From contig NZ_FOSB01000006.1 of NCBI RefSeq assembly GCF_900114165.1, positions 62,001-126,000 of the forward strand: a stretch of 64,000 nucleotides of DNA, written 5' to 3'. The notes under the pieces are model-generated. The model saw nothing but the letters and a program-made list of their open reading frames with translations, searched no databases and was not told where the DNA came from. Shown in pieces: positions 52,450 through 62,052 of the stretch. Made by a program: the position numbers and the translations under genes. This DNA is from Halobacillus dabanensis (lineage in GTDB: Bacteria > Bacillota > Bacilli > Bacillales > Halobacillaceae). Numbering within the stretch: the first letter of the stretch is position 1; every line of letters begins with the position of its first letter.

Positions 52450-53039
52450 ACTAAAGCAGCTCCTTTAGATGAGGATTTCTTTTTCTTCAGGTTGATCCTT
52501 TTTAAATGATCGATGCCATGAAACAAAAAAAGGACCAACATACCTTTTAAAACAAATACCATCATCATTTGACTCTCAATTAAACCTTCATTTCCATAGA
52601 TGGCAAAAATACCGTAAGAAAACAGTGTGCCACCAGCATTTATTAACAACCAAATACCGATAAGGCCTTCAATATCTGAAATAATCATCCGCATTAAAAT
52701 GATGGCAACCACTAATCCAACCGACACCCCTGGAAAGTTGCTCCAAACCGGGTGGATGACAAAAAACATGCTGATAGATGCGTAGCCGACACTTAATATA
52801 AATGGCCAAAAATGGTGGAAGAACGGCCTTTTTCTCCTGATCCATATATGAGTACCGAATAATAGAAGAAAGGAGACATGTATATATAAATGACTAGCTG
52901 GACTCCATGTCAAAAGCGTATATGTACACATTGAAATACCAGTGAAGATTAATAAGTCATGGCGTAATGTGCGTTTTCCAATAAAGAAAAACACGATAAT
53001 CGTAAGAATCCAGGCATACCAGTAAAAAGTAGCTCCCAC
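52446..53039 (-). CDS. yphA: YphA family membrane protein
   Basis: 197 residues with five or six TM helices (WILTIIVFFFIGKR, LLIFTGISMCTYTLL, IHVSFLLLFGTHIW, VGLVVAIILMRMII, LIGIWLLINAGGTLFSYGIF, MMVFVLKGMLVLFLF) and short basic loops. Length and neighbours match B. subtilis YphA. Function unknown. It overlaps the YIEGIA gene by four bases and heads the three-gene set. Confidence 0.82.
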   Translation of the reverse strand: MGATFYWYAWILTIIVFFFIGKRTLRHDLLIFTGISMCTYTLLTWSPASHLYIHVSFLLLFGTHIWIRRKRPFFHHFWPFILSVGYASISMFFVIHPVWSNFPGVSVGLVVAIILMRMIISDIEGLIGIWLLINAGGTLFSYGIFAIYGNEGLIESQMMMVFVLKGMLVLFLFHGIDHLKRINLKKKKSSSKGAALV

Positions 53040-53147
53040 TTCTCCCCCTCCCCTCTATCACCATCTATTATGTGTGATTCCCACATCATTTAAACATACT
53101 CAATAAAAAAGCTAAGGGCTCCTCATTTATCCCGTTATAATAAGAAA

Positions 53148-53174
53148 AAGTCTATGACAAATCGTCATAGACTT
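53148..53174 (-). terminator. Terminator of fni
   Basis: AAGTCTATGAC (53148-53158) pairs with GTCATAGACTT (53164-53174) around a five-base loop; TTTTTCTTATT follows on the minus strand. Confidence 0.85.
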
Positions 53175-54192
53175 ATTGAATCCTTTGGTCATACCATTCT
53201 TTGGTATGTCCGAGCAAAATATAAGGTTGTCCTTTTAACTCATGTGGTACGGCAGCATTCATAAGCATCATAACCATCTTCATTTCATGGTGGATATGCG
53301 CTACTTCCTCTATCAGTGAATTTATACCGTCATTCACTAGTACTCTCAATAAACTTCCTGCCATCCCGAATCCCTCCGCTCCCAGGACAAGAGCTTTAGC
53401 TCCATCCAAACCATTACGGATGCCTCCCGAAGCGAATACATGCAAACCGGATCCTGCAGTTTCCAGAATAGACGCAGGAGTAGGGATACCCCAATTATTG
53501 AAAGATGCAAATGGGCGTTCCCGTCTCATATTTTCGACTTTCGAAAAATTCGTTCCTCCTCGTCCTCCTACATCGATGTATCGCACTCCGATTTGCTGAA
53601 GGGTTTCAATAGTTTCCATCGACATTCCGTAACCTACTTCTTTCACAATAACCGGCAGTTCTATTGAACTAACAATACGTTGAATGTTATCAAGCCGTTG
53701 AGTGAAATTACGATCACCTTCTGGCATAATCAATTCCTGTAATGTGTTCACATGAATTTGCAATGCATCAGCTTGTATCATATCTACCGCTTGTTCCGCT
53801 TGATCTAATGAAGCTTCACTGCCTACGTTCGCAAAAATGAAACCTTCTGGATTCATCTGTCGGACAATCGCATAAGTATGGCGTTCTTCCACATTTTTTA
53901 TTGCAGACATTTGAGAGCCGACAGCCATTCCGATGCCCGTTTCTCTTGCTACTAGAGCTAGATCACGATTGATTGCTTTCGTCTCTTCGCCACCACCTCC
54001 AGTCATTGCATTAACAAAAAGAGGGGAACTTAAATTAAGTTCCCCTACTTTCATGTCTATACGCAATTGATTAAAGTCTAAACGAGCCAAACTCTGATGG
54101 ATAATTTCAATATCATCAAAGTGATTATGCAATTCCCGTTCATGACTTAAGGCATGGCGGATATGGTCAATCTTTCTTTGCGCTCTACTCAT
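53173..54192 (-). CDS. fni: Type 2 isopentenyl-diphosphate delta-isomerase
   Basis: 339-residue FMN/NADPH-dependent isomerase of IPP and DMAPP, supplying hepS/hepT. FMN TIM barrel: NAMTGGGGEET, AVGSQMSA, FANVGSEAS, LQIHVNTLQELIMPEGDR, VIVKEVGYGMS, DVGGRGGTNFSKVE and FASGGIRNGLDGAKALVLGA. The second ATG (54192) is preferred because AGGG lies six bases upstream. The last ten bases fall inside the terminator stem. It sits between rpsA-like and yphA, as ypgA/fni in B. subtilis. Confidence 0.95.
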   Translation of the reverse strand: MSRAQRKIDHIRHALSHERELHNHFDDIEIIHQSLARLDFNQLRIDMKVGELNLSSPLFVNAMTGGGGEETKAINRDLALVARETGIGMAVGSQMSAIKNVEERHTYAIVRQMNPEGFIFANVGSEASLDQAEQAVDMIQADALQIHVNTLQELIMPEGDRNFTQRLDNIQRIVSSIELPVIVKEVGYGMSMETIETLQQIGVRYIDVGGRGGTNFSKVENMRRERPFASFNNWGIPTPASILETAGSGLHVFASGGIRNGLDGAKALVLGAEGFGMAGSLLRVLVNDGINSLIEEVAHIHHEMKMVMMLMNAAVPHELKGQPYILLGHTKEWYDQRIQ

Positions 54193-54207
54193 ACCCATCC
54201 CTACTTT

Positions 54208-55350
54208 TTACTTTTTGTATTTATCCAGCTTATCACCGATCATATCACTTAATGAGAAACCAGAGTTGTCATCTTCTTTCTCATATTGTTGAATATCGGC
54301 ACGAGCTTCTTCACGCTCTAATTCTTTCATGCTCAATGAAAGACGTTTGGCATCTTCATCCACATCAAGTACTTTCACTTGGACTGTTTGTCCTTCTTCA
54401 AGTACTTCATCCGGGGTGCCGATGTGACGATTGGAAATTTGGGAAATATGAACAAGCCCTTCGACACCAGGGAAAACTTCTACGAAAGCTCCGAAGCTTA
54501 CTAGTCTGCGTACTGTACCTTCGAGTGTCTCACCAGGGTTCACTTTAGCCTTGATGTCATGCCAAGGTCCTGGTTGAGTAGCTTTCAACGATAAAGAAAT
54601 TCTCTCGTTGTCGCGATCCACAGAAAGAACTTTGACTTTGACAGCTTGCCCTTCTTCCACAACATCAGCTGCTTTTTCCACATGCTGATGAGATAGCTGG
54701 GAGATATGTACGAGTCCGTCAATACCTCCAAGGTTCACGAAGGCTCCGAAATCTGTCAAACGCTGTACAGTTCCTTCAATGACTTGTCCTTCTTCCAAAG
54801 ATTGTAGCACTTCATGCTTTTTCGCTGATTCTTCTTCTTCAACAACAGCACGGTGGGAAAGGATTACACGGTTTTGTTCACGATCCAATTCTACGACTTT
54901 TAAAGAGAGGGTCTTCCCTTTATAGTCTTCAAAATCTTCAACGTAATACGTTTCGACCAAAGAAGCCGGAATGAAACCACGTAATCCGATGTCTACAACT
55001 AGTCCACCTTTTACTACGTCTTTGACTTCTGCTTCAAAGATTTCTCCGCTTTCGAATTTCGCTTCAAGGTCTTCCCATGCCTTATCAGCATCGACCGCAC
55101 GTTTAGAAAGTACAATTTCATCATCTTCCACTTTCTTCACTTGCAACGTCAGTTCATCCCCTTCACTGACGGCATCTGAAGCTTTTTCTACATGAAGGCT
55201 GGATAATTCACTGATAGGTACAATACCCTCGACTTTATATCCAACATCTACAAGGACCTGTTTTTCTTCAATTTTCACGACTTTACCAGTCACGATGTCC
55301 CCTGCAGAGAATTCTTTCATTCCTGATACTTCCTGATTCATTTCATCCAT
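54208..55350 (-). CDS. ypfD: S1-domain RNA-binding protein (YpfD, ribosomal protein S1 homologue)
   Basis: 380 residues with four S1 OB-fold domains at about 16-88, 102-170, 187-258 and 272-345 (for example [33 protein letters not shown] and [28 protein letters not shown]). Gram-positive homologues are shorter than the six-domain E. coli S1 and bind the ribosome loosely. The C-terminal tail [19 protein letters not shown] is typical. GGAGG is nine bases before the ATG. Downstream is fni, 10 bases away. Confidence 0.94.
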   Translation of the reverse strand: MDEMNQEVSGMKEFSAGDIVTGKVVKIEEKQVLVDVGYKVEGIVPISELSSLHVEKASDAVSEGDELTLQVKKVEDDEIVLSKRAVDADKAWEDLEAKFESGEIFEAEVKDVVKGGLVVDIGLRGFIPASLVETYYVEDFEDYKGKTLSLKVVELDREQNRVILSHRAVVEEEESAKKHEVLQSLEEGQVIEGTVQRLTDFGAFVNLGGIDGLVHISQLSHQHVEKAADVVEEGQAVKVKVLSVDRDNERISLSLKATQPGPWHDIKAKVNPGETLEGTVRRLVSFGAFVEVFPGVEGLVHISQISNRHIGTPDEVLEEGQTVQVKVLDVDEDAKRLSLSMKELEREEARADIQQYEKEDDNSGFSLSDMIGDKLDKYKK

Positions 55351-55451
55351 ACCAAGCTACCTCCTTCAATTTCCGACACAACCTAATAAAAACAGAAATG
55401 CCCTTTTGTCTAACTTCTAATATTTAGAGCATTTTGTCAAGTGATTACGCC

Positions 55452-56036
55452 TTATGATTGATGAATTTTATGCAATTGTCTGATTTCTTCCATGATTCGA
55501 TCAGTCACGACTTGAGCAGAAGCTTTTTGTTCACGATATTCCGACATATCGATCGGCTCCCCATAAACCACTTTTAATGGTTTGAATTTCCTATAAGGAC
55601 CAACAATAGCACAAGGGACGATGGCCGCTTCAGACCTTAAAGCGAAAAAGCCGGCTCCAGCGAGGCCTTTTCCGACCTCATTATTTTTTTGTCGGCTGCC
55701 TTCCGGGAATAAACCGAGTGCATGCCCCTCTTTCAAAACTCCCAAACCTTTTCTTAGAGCATCCCGGTCTCTCATGCCGCGTTTGATCGGAAAAGCATGG
55801 ACTTTTTTCAATATACCCCCGATGATGGGGTTTTTAAACAATTCTTCTTTGGCTAAGAAATAAATATTTCGATTATTGGTTATACCCACAACTGGTGGGT
55901 CTATGTTGGAGATATGATTCGCACAAATAATGACAGGACCTTCGGCTGGGATGTTTTTTTTACCAATAACTTTAATGCGGTACATCGGGTAAAAAACAAC
56001 ACTGCATAAGAATTTTCCGAGTTTATAGAGGTTCAT
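55452..56036 (-). CDS. plsC: 1-acyl-sn-glycerol-3-phosphate acyltransferase
   Basis: 194-residue peripheral membrane enzyme that acylates lysophosphatidate. The acyltransferase motif NHISNIDPP (H-x4-D) is near residue 37 and FPEGSRQKN (motif III) near 115. The amphipathic N-terminus [19 protein letters not shown] should attach it to the membrane. It overlaps cmk by four bases (ATGA). Matches the cmk-plsC-rpsA order of bacilli. Confidence 0.93.
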   Translation of the reverse strand: MNLYKLGKFLCSVVFYPMYRIKVIGKKNIPAEGPVIICANHISNIDPPVVGITNNRNIYFLAKEELFKNPIIGGILKKVHAFPIKRGMRDRDALRKGLGVLKEGHALGLFPEGSRQKNNEVGKGLAGAGFFALRSEAAIVPCAIVGPYRKFKPLKVVYGEPIDMSEYREQKASAQVVTDRIMEEIRQLHKIHQS

Positions 56037-56719
56037 CCTTGATCCCCCTTCCTGGCTTTTTCTTTTACAATTCCCAGTATGGTATGGACAACTTCTTCAA
56101 TCCCCATGGAGGTTGTATCTACCTCGATAGCGTCTTCCGCTTTCACTAGTGGGGAGACCTCCCGGTTCGAGTCAATTTCGTCGCGCTTACGGATCTCTTC
56201 TTTTAGCTGATTCAAGTCGGATGGGAAACCCTTCTCGATATTTTCTTTATGGCGACGTTCTGCTCGTTCATCAACAGATGCAATCATAAAAATTTTCACT
56301 TCTGCATCCGGAAGCACATGTGTACCGATATCTCGGCCATCCATCACTACCCCTTTGTCTTTGACGAGTTCCTGTTGCCTACGCACCATTTCTTCGCGAA
56401 CTTCTTTATGTTTCGCTACGATTGATACTTGGTTCGTCACTTCTGCTGTACGGATTTGATCGGACACATCTTGTTGATCAAGAATCACCCGTTGACCAAG
56501 TTCATTTTTAATGAGATTCAACTCTGTGTGATTAAGAAGTGATTTTAGACCTTTTTCATCTTCAAGGGAAACTCCTTCTTTTATGGCTTTCCAAGTTAAA
56601 GCACGATACATTGCACCTGTATCCACATAGATGAATGATAGTTTTTCTGCGACTCTTTTTGCTACAGTACTTTTTCCGGCAGCCGCTGGACCGTCAATTG
56701 CAATGGTCATTGTGTTCAT
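56033..56719 (-). CDS. cmk: Cytidylate kinase
   Basis: 228-residue (d)CMP kinase. The P-loop [16 protein letters not shown] is at the N-terminus, with [31 protein letters not shown] and the [10 protein letters not shown] substrate motif. The ATG at 56719 has GGAGGAAA upstream at a slightly long spacing; another ATG three codons later is possible. Coupled to plsC. Confidence 0.96.
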   Translation of the reverse strand: MNTMTIAIDGPAAAGKSTVAKRVAEKLSFIYVDTGAMYRALTWKAIKEGVSLEDEKGLKSLLNHTELNLIKNELGQRVILDQQDVSDQIRTAEVTNQVSIVAKHKEVREEMVRRQQELVKDKGVVMDGRDIGTHVLPDAEVKIFMIASVDERAERRHKENIEKGFPSDLNQLKEEIRKRDEIDSNREVSPLVKAEDAIEVDTTSMGIEEVVHTILGIVKEKARKGDQG

Positions 56720-56868
56720 TATTCTAGTTTCCTCCATCTGTCTTCATCAAAGCAAAAACGCACTTTCAAAGCGCGCTTTTCTGATGCCTCATGTAAAAAA
56801 TTTGGCTGATTTCCAATGTCAAGAATAACACAAATCGCCTCTTAAAATCCATGAAATGAAATACGTGT

Positions 56869-57531
56869 TCAATTAAGTGCCTTCATCCTTGACTGCATTT
56901 GTTGCTCAAAACAATAGCGGATAATCAATTGTCGGTCCTTTTCTGGAATTTCAATAAATTCAACCGATACACGTGCTGGTTGAGTTTCATTTGCTTCAAT
57001 CGTCCGAATTACCTTTCCTGTCATTTCCCGGTAGTGGGTATCCCCTGAGTTCATCGGGACAACGACTGTCAATTGGATGATCTCCCCTTGTATCAGCAAA
57101 TCACCTGCTGGTTGCAGGATCATCAGTCCACCTCCGCTAATGTCCTGGGTGACAGTAGGGAAAGCCGCATGTTCCCCTTCGACCGCCACATCCACAGAGG
57201 CTTCTACACGGACATATTTCCTGCGTTGGATGCGCCGCAATTCATCCATCCCAGGAAAAGGTAGAGCAATTACAGGAATATTCATTTTTTTTCGGGCAAC
57301 GACTTTTGTCTTAAACCAATAAACAGATTGATCGCGCCCGACAAAGCTGGCATGAAATTGAGTCCCTTCCAAAAAGAAACCTGTCCTTCCTGTTTCCATA
57401 TGTATAGGATAATCTATATAGATGTTATTAAGATCATAGTCCACGAGTTTACATTTGTAGCGATGAGATTCCTCTTCTTCCGGCTTATGGAGTTCTAACG
57501 TAAGAGGCGTCCCCACCTTTAAGTTCTGCAC
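56869..57531 (-). CDS. motI: Cyclic-di-GMP-binding PilZ flagellar brake (MotI/YpfA)
   Basis: 220 residues. The N-terminal YcgR-like domain (about 1-95) is followed by a PilZ domain with both ligand motifs: RRKYVRV (RxxxR, near residue 100) and DISGGGL (D/N-x-S-x-x-G, near 131). In B. subtilis this protein binds c-di-GMP and disengages the MotA stator. Start GTG after GGGGGAG. It lies upstream of cmk as ypfA does in B. subtilis. It suggests that motility is regulated by c-di-GMP in this strain. Confidence 0.92.
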   Translation of the reverse strand: MQNLKVGTPLTLELHKPEEEESHRYKCKLVDYDLNNIYIDYPIHMETGRTGFFLEGTQFHASFVGRDQSVYWFKTKVVARKKMNIPVIALPFPGMDELRRIQRRKYVRVEASVDVAVEGEHAAFPTVTQDISGGGLMILQPAGDLLIQGEIIQLTVVVPMNSGDTHYREMTGKVIRTIEANETQPARVSVEFIEIPEKDRQLIIRYCFEQQMQSRMKALN

Positions 57532-57623
57532 CGCTTCTCCCCCTTAAATCGTAACAATCTTTTGTCTATTATTATCTCATGCCTCTCAAAAAAAGGGAAG
57601 ATGCTAGGTCTAAAGAAAGGGAA

Positions 57624-57646
57624 AAGGACCCTTAGTCAGGGCCCTT
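57624..57646 (-). terminator. Terminator of sleB-ypeB
   Basis: AAGGACCC (57624-57631) pairs with GGGCCCTT (57639-57646, one G-U pair); TTCCC-rich sequence follows on the minus strand. Confidence 0.65.
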
Positions 57647-57651
57647 CTCTA

Positions 57652-58992
57652 TCATATATCTTGATTGAACTTCATTTCTGCTTTTTTCAATGTCTCTACT
57701 TTTTCTTCATGTCCATTAGATGCATTAATGAATATCCGGTATGTCGTATTCTCCATCGTAGTCAAAAATTCATAACATAACACTTGTTCATTTACATCAT
57801 TTTCAATGACTGACATGTGATGATCCTGGATTTCAACATTAGGGTTCACTTTCTTTCGAGCTTCTTCCAGAGAGATGCCAGGTTCATTCAACTCCCTGTC
57901 ACTATGGAAGTTAAAATAATCCCTAGTCGACAAACCAAGTACTTCCCCATTATCTAAGGCCACTTTGACGACAACGGAATCAGGGTAAAAACGCACATCA
58001 TTCTCTGTATATAGGAAGCGGAAAACGCCCATTTTATCATACTGGTTGCTTTCGACAAGTTCAAGATTTTCAATATCCAACCCTTTTACATATTCCTTAG
58101 CTTTCTCTGAAGCTTCAAAGAGGGAAATCTTCGCATCCCCTACTTTACGACTAATCATCACTGTCAGAGGATGTCCACCTTTTTCTGTAAGGTCGATGTA
58201 CCCATTCCTATCCCCATTTTCAAAAGAACCTGTGTATGTTGGCACATCTGCGCCTTTCCCTGATTTAGTCAATGTCAATTTATCTGGGGATACCTTCTCA
58301 AGGAACTTACTTGCTATTTTTTTTGCTTGTTTCTCTGTTATTTTCTCTCCTTGAAGGTTACGGTAACTTTTTTCAGGTCCGGACGCACTAAAACCTGTTT
58401 GAGTAACAGAATCCTCAAAACCTTCCATCGATTTCTCAACAGTTTTAAATCCGTTGACGATGGTGTTATCCCCTACTTCATCATTCGTAGCTAGTGCTAG
58501 CTCTACATCCATCCATCTGAGATTATCACTGAGAACGACATTTTGTACTTTCCTCAGTTCCCCTTCGATTTCACCTGACTTTGTATGAAGCTCTTCTAAG
58601 AATTTAACTTCTTCATCACTCAGCGGTTTTTTCTCTAGATCTCTCACAGCTGTCCTATAAGCGAACTCTCCAATATCATACAAAAATTCTTCTGTTTTAT
58701 TGAAAGGGAGAAGAGTCAACGGCAATTGACCAACATCAGAGTTGGCTTCCGAGGAAATTTTCCATATCTCTGCTAGTTGTGGTGACAAACTATCTCTTGA
58801 GTTCATCGCCAAACTGGAGCCGATTTTATCGTGTAATAGATCGATATTATAGGTCAGATCATGGAATGCTCGCTGATAACTATTCTCTGCTTGTATAAGC
58901 ACAGCGTTTTTATCCTGGTTCTCCTTATATCCCCAGACTCCTGCACCGATAGTCGTAATACTTAATATGATGATGGCAGTCCATCTCAACAT
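57652..58992 (-). CDS. ypeB: Germination protein YpeB
   Basis: 446-residue spore inner-membrane-associated protein required for SleB assembly and stability. An N-terminal TM anchor (WTAIIILSITTIGAGVWGY) is followed by an alpha-helical region (about 30-200) and three PepSY-type repeats (about 220-440, for example ITEKQAKKIASKFLEKVSPDKL and SLEEARKKVNPNVEI). AGGAGG stands eight bases before the ATG. It lies 11 bases behind sleB in the conserved bicistronic unit. Confidence 0.95.
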   Translation of the reverse strand: MLRWTAIIILSITTIGAGVWGYKENQDKNAVLIQAENSYQRAFHDLTYNIDLLHDKIGSSLAMNSRDSLSPQLAEIWKISSEANSDVGQLPLTLLPFNKTEEFLYDIGEFAYRTAVRDLEKKPLSDEEVKFLEELHTKSGEIEGELRKVQNVVLSDNLRWMDVELALATNDEVGDNTIVNGFKTVEKSMEGFEDSVTQTGFSASGPEKSYRNLQGEKITEKQAKKIASKFLEKVSPDKLTLTKSGKGADVPTYTGSFENGDRNGYIDLTEKGGHPLTVMISRKVGDAKISLFEASEKAKEYVKGLDIENLELVESNQYDKMGVFRFLYTENDVRFYPDSVVVKVALDNGEVLGLSTRDYFNFHSDRELNEPGISLEEARKKVNPNVEIQDHHMSVIENDVNEQVLCYEFLTTMENTTYRIFINASNGHEEKVETLKKAEMKFNQDI

Positions 58993-59003
58993 ACGCCCAC
59001 CTC

Positions 59004-59870
59004 CTATTTACAAAAAATATGTTTACCTATTTGTTTAATCTGTGGTCTTGACCAAATCCAATCCGAAGTCGCCGTTTGTGGGTTGAAATAATAGGTTGCT
59101 TGACCGGATGGGTCCCAGCCATTGATCGCATCCATGACCGCTTCTTTCGCTTGATCATTCGGCTCCAGCCAGATTTGGCCGTCAGCTACAGCGGTAAATG
59201 CACGTGGTTCAAAAATGACCCCGGAAGCTGTATTAGGGAAGGATGCACTTTGGATACGATTGAGTATAACGGCAGCGACTGCTACTTGACCTACATAAGG
59301 TTCGCCACGGGCTTCCCCATACACTGCATTAGCCATTAATTGGATATCATTTTGTGAGTAACCACTTGGTACGTTGACCGCCGAAGGCTCTTGTTGTTGT
59401 GGTTGTTCTTGCTGGTTTTGCTGTTGCTGGTTTTGCTCTTGTTGCTTTGGTTGTTGTTTTTGATCAGGCTTTTCTTTCGTTTGCTGCGATTTTGGTGTAC
59501 CGCCATAATGTGTAAAATCATTACCTTTACGAATTTGTTCTTTCACATAACCTTCATCATAATTACTAGCTTTGTTCAGCTTGTTTTTCACTTCTTCGCC
59601 GACCAATCCATCAATTTCAAGCCCGAATTCGTACTGAAAATTACGGACTGCCCAGTAAGTACCCCACCCGAACACTCCATCTATATTTCCATTATAGAAT
59701 CCGAGATACTGCAACCTGGATTGGAGCTCAATGACATCCTCGCCTGTCGCTCCTTGCTGAATAACCTGATTAGAAAACCCTTGGACAGGTTTGACGTAGG
59801 TCAACTCTGATAAAGGGAAAAGCAATAGGGCCATACCCCAAAAAACGACCATTGTCTTTTTCCATAACAT
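59004..59870 (-). CDS. sleB: Spore cortex-lytic enzyme SleB
   Basis: 288-residue lytic transglycosylase that degrades cortex during germination. Signal peptide (residues 1-30), a peptidoglycan-binding domain (about 40-100: GEDVIELQSRLQYLGFYNGNIDGVFGWGTYWAVRNFQ), a Gln-rich linker of about 60 residues, then the catalytic Hydrolase_2 domain (NDIQLMANAVYGEARGEPYVGQVAVAAVILNR), with the catalytic Glu in YGEARGEP. The Gln-rich linker is longer and simpler than usual. A sigma-G promoter match precedes it, in line with forespore synthesis. Confidence 0.96.
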   Translation of the reverse strand: MLWKKTMVVFWGMALLLFPLSELTYVKPVQGFSNQVIQQGATGEDVIELQSRLQYLGFYNGNIDGVFGWGTYWAVRNFQYEFGLEIDGLVGEEVKNKLNKASNYDEGYVKEQIRKGNDFTHYGGTPKSQQTKEKPDQKQQPKQQEQNQQQQNQQEQPQQQEPSAVNVPSGYSQNDIQLMANAVYGEARGEPYVGQVAVAAVILNRIQSASFPNTASGVIFEPRAFTAVADGQIWLEPNDQAKEAVMDAINGWDPSGQATYYFNPQTATSDWIWSRPQIKQIGKHIFCK

Positions 59871-59909
59871 CCAATATACACCCCTGACCCAATAGTTTAG
59901 TTATAGGGG

Positions 59910-59939
59910 TAGTTTTTAACAGAACCCGAAGATTATGCA
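59910..59939 (-). promoter_or_regulatory. Candidate sigma-G promoter of sleB-ypeB
   Basis: Minus-strand TGCATA (59934-59939), 17 bases, AAAACTA (59910-59916). It has the same -35 and spacing as the sspM site. The -10 deviates from CATACTA at two positions. Confidence 0.5.
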
Positions 59940-60109
59940 TAGAGAGGAAACATCGTTTGAATTCTTTTTTATACCAGAAAGCTGATTTATTTGTGTACTA
60001 AAAACCTTCTAGGTTCATCGGCCTGTGAAATAGAAAAAGAGACCGGGCACTAAGCATGCCGTAACGACATGGAATCAATCATCCTTTTTATATTTTTTCC
60101 TGCACAAAA

Positions 60110-60133
60110 AAAGACAGCTGATCCGCTGTCTTT
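60110..60133 (-). terminator. Terminator of prsW
   Basis: AAAGACAGC (60110-60118) pairs with GCTGTCTTT (60125-60133); TTTTTTTG follows on the minus strand. Between this and the sleB promoter (59940-60109) I see no gene. Confidence 0.85.
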
Positions 60134-60791
60134 ACTGTGACCACATATTTTCATGATGTTGATTGGCAATCCTGATTTTTCTAAAGCCGATGACCCATAA
60201 AATAATCATGAATGGCGTGATCCAAAACATCCATGTCATTTCATTTATCGTAATGATATAGTCATAAATCGTATGGAAACCTACAGGAACAATTAATCCT
60301 AAACCAAGACACCACCTGGATCGAGTGGTTCGAAACTTTGCCTTACCCATATAAAATCCCATGATGATCCCGAATAACGCATGAGAGGAAACCGGAAAAA
60401 TCGCACGCAACACCGCTATCTGAATTCCGTTCTGAAAGAGAAAAATAATATTTTCTATGGTAGCGAAACCTAAACTAACGGCGACAGCATATATGATGCC
60501 ATCATAATGATGGTCAAAATCAGAGTGTCTATAAGCTACGAAAAGTAAAAAGAACCATTTAAAGAATTCTTCTAATAAACCTACCAAAAATACCGATTTC
60601 ATTAGCGGATTATGAAAGACATTCTCTACTTCAAAAGCGTATTGAATAAACATGATGGGAAACACCATGATAACACCTATGATGAACATCCGAATAATCA
60701 GAGGTAATGGCTCGAGTTCAATTCGTTTGCTCAAATATATAAATGTCATAATGGCAACAGCAGGTGATATGGCAGCGGTCAATATGGCCAT
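60132..60791 (-). CDS. prsW: Intramembrane protease PrsW
   Basis: 219-residue polytopic glutamic protease that makes the site-1 cut of an anti-sigma factor (RsiW in B. subtilis). About six TM helices. The catalytic pair is in GLLEEFFKWFF, with H-x-x-D-G-I-IYAVAVSLGFATIENI and a third motif SSHALFGIIMGFYMG. The ATG at 60791 fits the family N-terminus (MAILTAAISPAVAI); a TTG three codons earlier lies on its own ribosome-binding site. Neighbour of sleB-ypeB as in B. subtilis (ypdC). Confidence 0.93.
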   Translation of the reverse strand: MAILTAAISPAVAIMTFIYLSKRIELEPLPLIIRMFIIGVIMVFPIMFIQYAFEVENVFHNPLMKSVFLVGLLEEFFKWFFLLFVAYRHSDFDHHYDGIIYAVAVSLGFATIENIIFLFQNGIQIAVLRAIFPVSSHALFGIIMGFYMGKAKFRTTRSRWCLGLGLIVPVGFHTIYDYIITINEMTWMFWITPFMIILWVIGFRKIRIANQHHENMWSQ

Positions 60792-60884
60792 AAACCTCAA
60801 CCCTTTCTCTTTCCTTCACACACTTTTCATCGTATCATGAAGGTATAAGAAAAGGAACAATTGAATGGAAGATGGTGACAGTTT

Positions 60885-61856
60885 ATGAAACGAATTTTGG
60901 TGATCCACACAGGAGGCACCATTTCAATGAAAGAAAACAAAGAAACTGGTGAAGTGAATACTTCATCCAAACACCCCCTTGATGAAATATCGACGATGTT
61001 GAAAGGGGAAACAGAAATTGAAGATGAAATATTATTTCATCTCCCTTCCCCGCACATCCGCCCCGACCATATGTTAAAACTAGGTCGTGCGATTCATGAA
61101 AAAATGTCCAAGCGAAACTATGATGGAATCGTCATCACCCACGGCACAGATACTCTGGAAGAAACGTCCTATTTTCTTGATTTATTCCTGCAAACAAGAA
61201 AACCGGTAGTTGTCACAGGGGCGATGCGTTCCAGTAATGAAATCGGTGCTGACGGGTTATATAATCTACTTAGTGCTATCCGTGTAGCCAGTTGCGATGA
61301 AGCCCAAGAGAAAGGTGTACTCGTAGTAATGAATGACGAAATCCACACTGCTAAAAACGTGACGAAAACAAGTACGAGTAATGTAGCAACCTTTCAAAGC
61401 CCGCAATATGGTCCGATCGGTATCACCACTAAAAATGAGGTGTTTTTCCATCATAAGATGACCCGTCATGATTCTTACCCTATACAGCACATTAACAAAC
61501 GAGTCGCTCTGATCAAAGCATTTGCAGGCATGGATGGCTCTTTGATCGATGCTGTAAGAGAAAGCAATGTAGACGGTTTAGTAATCGAAGCATTGGGGCA
61601 AGGGAATTTACCTCCCGAGACAGTAGAATCATTAAAGAGGGCAATAGAAGCTTCCATCCCGATCGTACTCGTTTCCCGTTGTTATCAGGGTATTGTCCAA
61701 GATACATACGGATACCCAGGCGGCGGTCGACAATTAAGGGATATGGGGCTCATATTTGCTAACGGACTGACTGGTCCTAAAGCAAGGATCAAACTTATGG
61801 TCGCTCTTGAAATGACCACCAATCTTACTGAACTGGAACATATGTTCAGTTACTAA
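60885..61856 (+). CDS. ansA: L-asparaginase, type I cytosolic
   Basis: 323-residue amidohydrolase converting asparagine to aspartate and ammonia. Both catalytic threonines are in their motifs: IHTGGTISM near residue 10 and ITHGTDTLEET near 87. No signal peptide, so cytosolic. GGTGA lies upstream of the ATG. It is on the opposite strand to its neighbours, single, with its own terminator. No ansR-type repressor or aspartase gene is adjacent, unlike B. subtilis ansAB. Confidence 0.93.
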   Translation: MKRILVIHTGGTISMKENKETGEVNTSSKHPLDEISTMLKGETEIEDEILFHLPSPHIRPDHMLKLGRAIHEKMSKRNYDGIVITHGTDTLEETSYFLDLFLQTRKPVVVTGAMRSSNEIGADGLYNLLSAIRVASCDEAQEKGVLVVMNDEIHTAKNVTKTSTSNVATFQSPQYGPIGITTKNEVFFHHKMTRHDSYPIQHINKRVALIKAFAGMDGSLIDAVRESNVDGLVIEALGQGNLPPETVESLKRAIEASIPIVLVSRCYQGIVQDTYGYPGGGRQLRDMGLIFANGLTGPKARIKLMVALEMTTNLTELEHMFSY

Positions 61857-61879
61857 TTCATAAATATCTATACAAACGA

Positions 61880-61907
61880 AAAAGCTCAGATATCTCTGAG
61901 CTTTTTT
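61880..61907 (+). terminator. Terminator of ansA
   Basis: AAAAGCTCAGA (61880-61890) pairs with TCTGAGCTTTT (61895-61905) with a short loop and a T run. It can also work for the convergent ypdA. The stretch 61908-62052 holds no gene. Confidence 0.85.
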
Positions 61908-62052
61908 TGCATATCTATAGATTTATTACTCCAAATTAACCATTACTTTTAGTTTGGGTCAGGAAGATCGGTCTTCTGCTTTTCACCTTTCCTACCCATG
62001 AGTCAGGTCGCGATAATCAACAGCTATTCGTTATGTCTGTATTTAAAAATTT

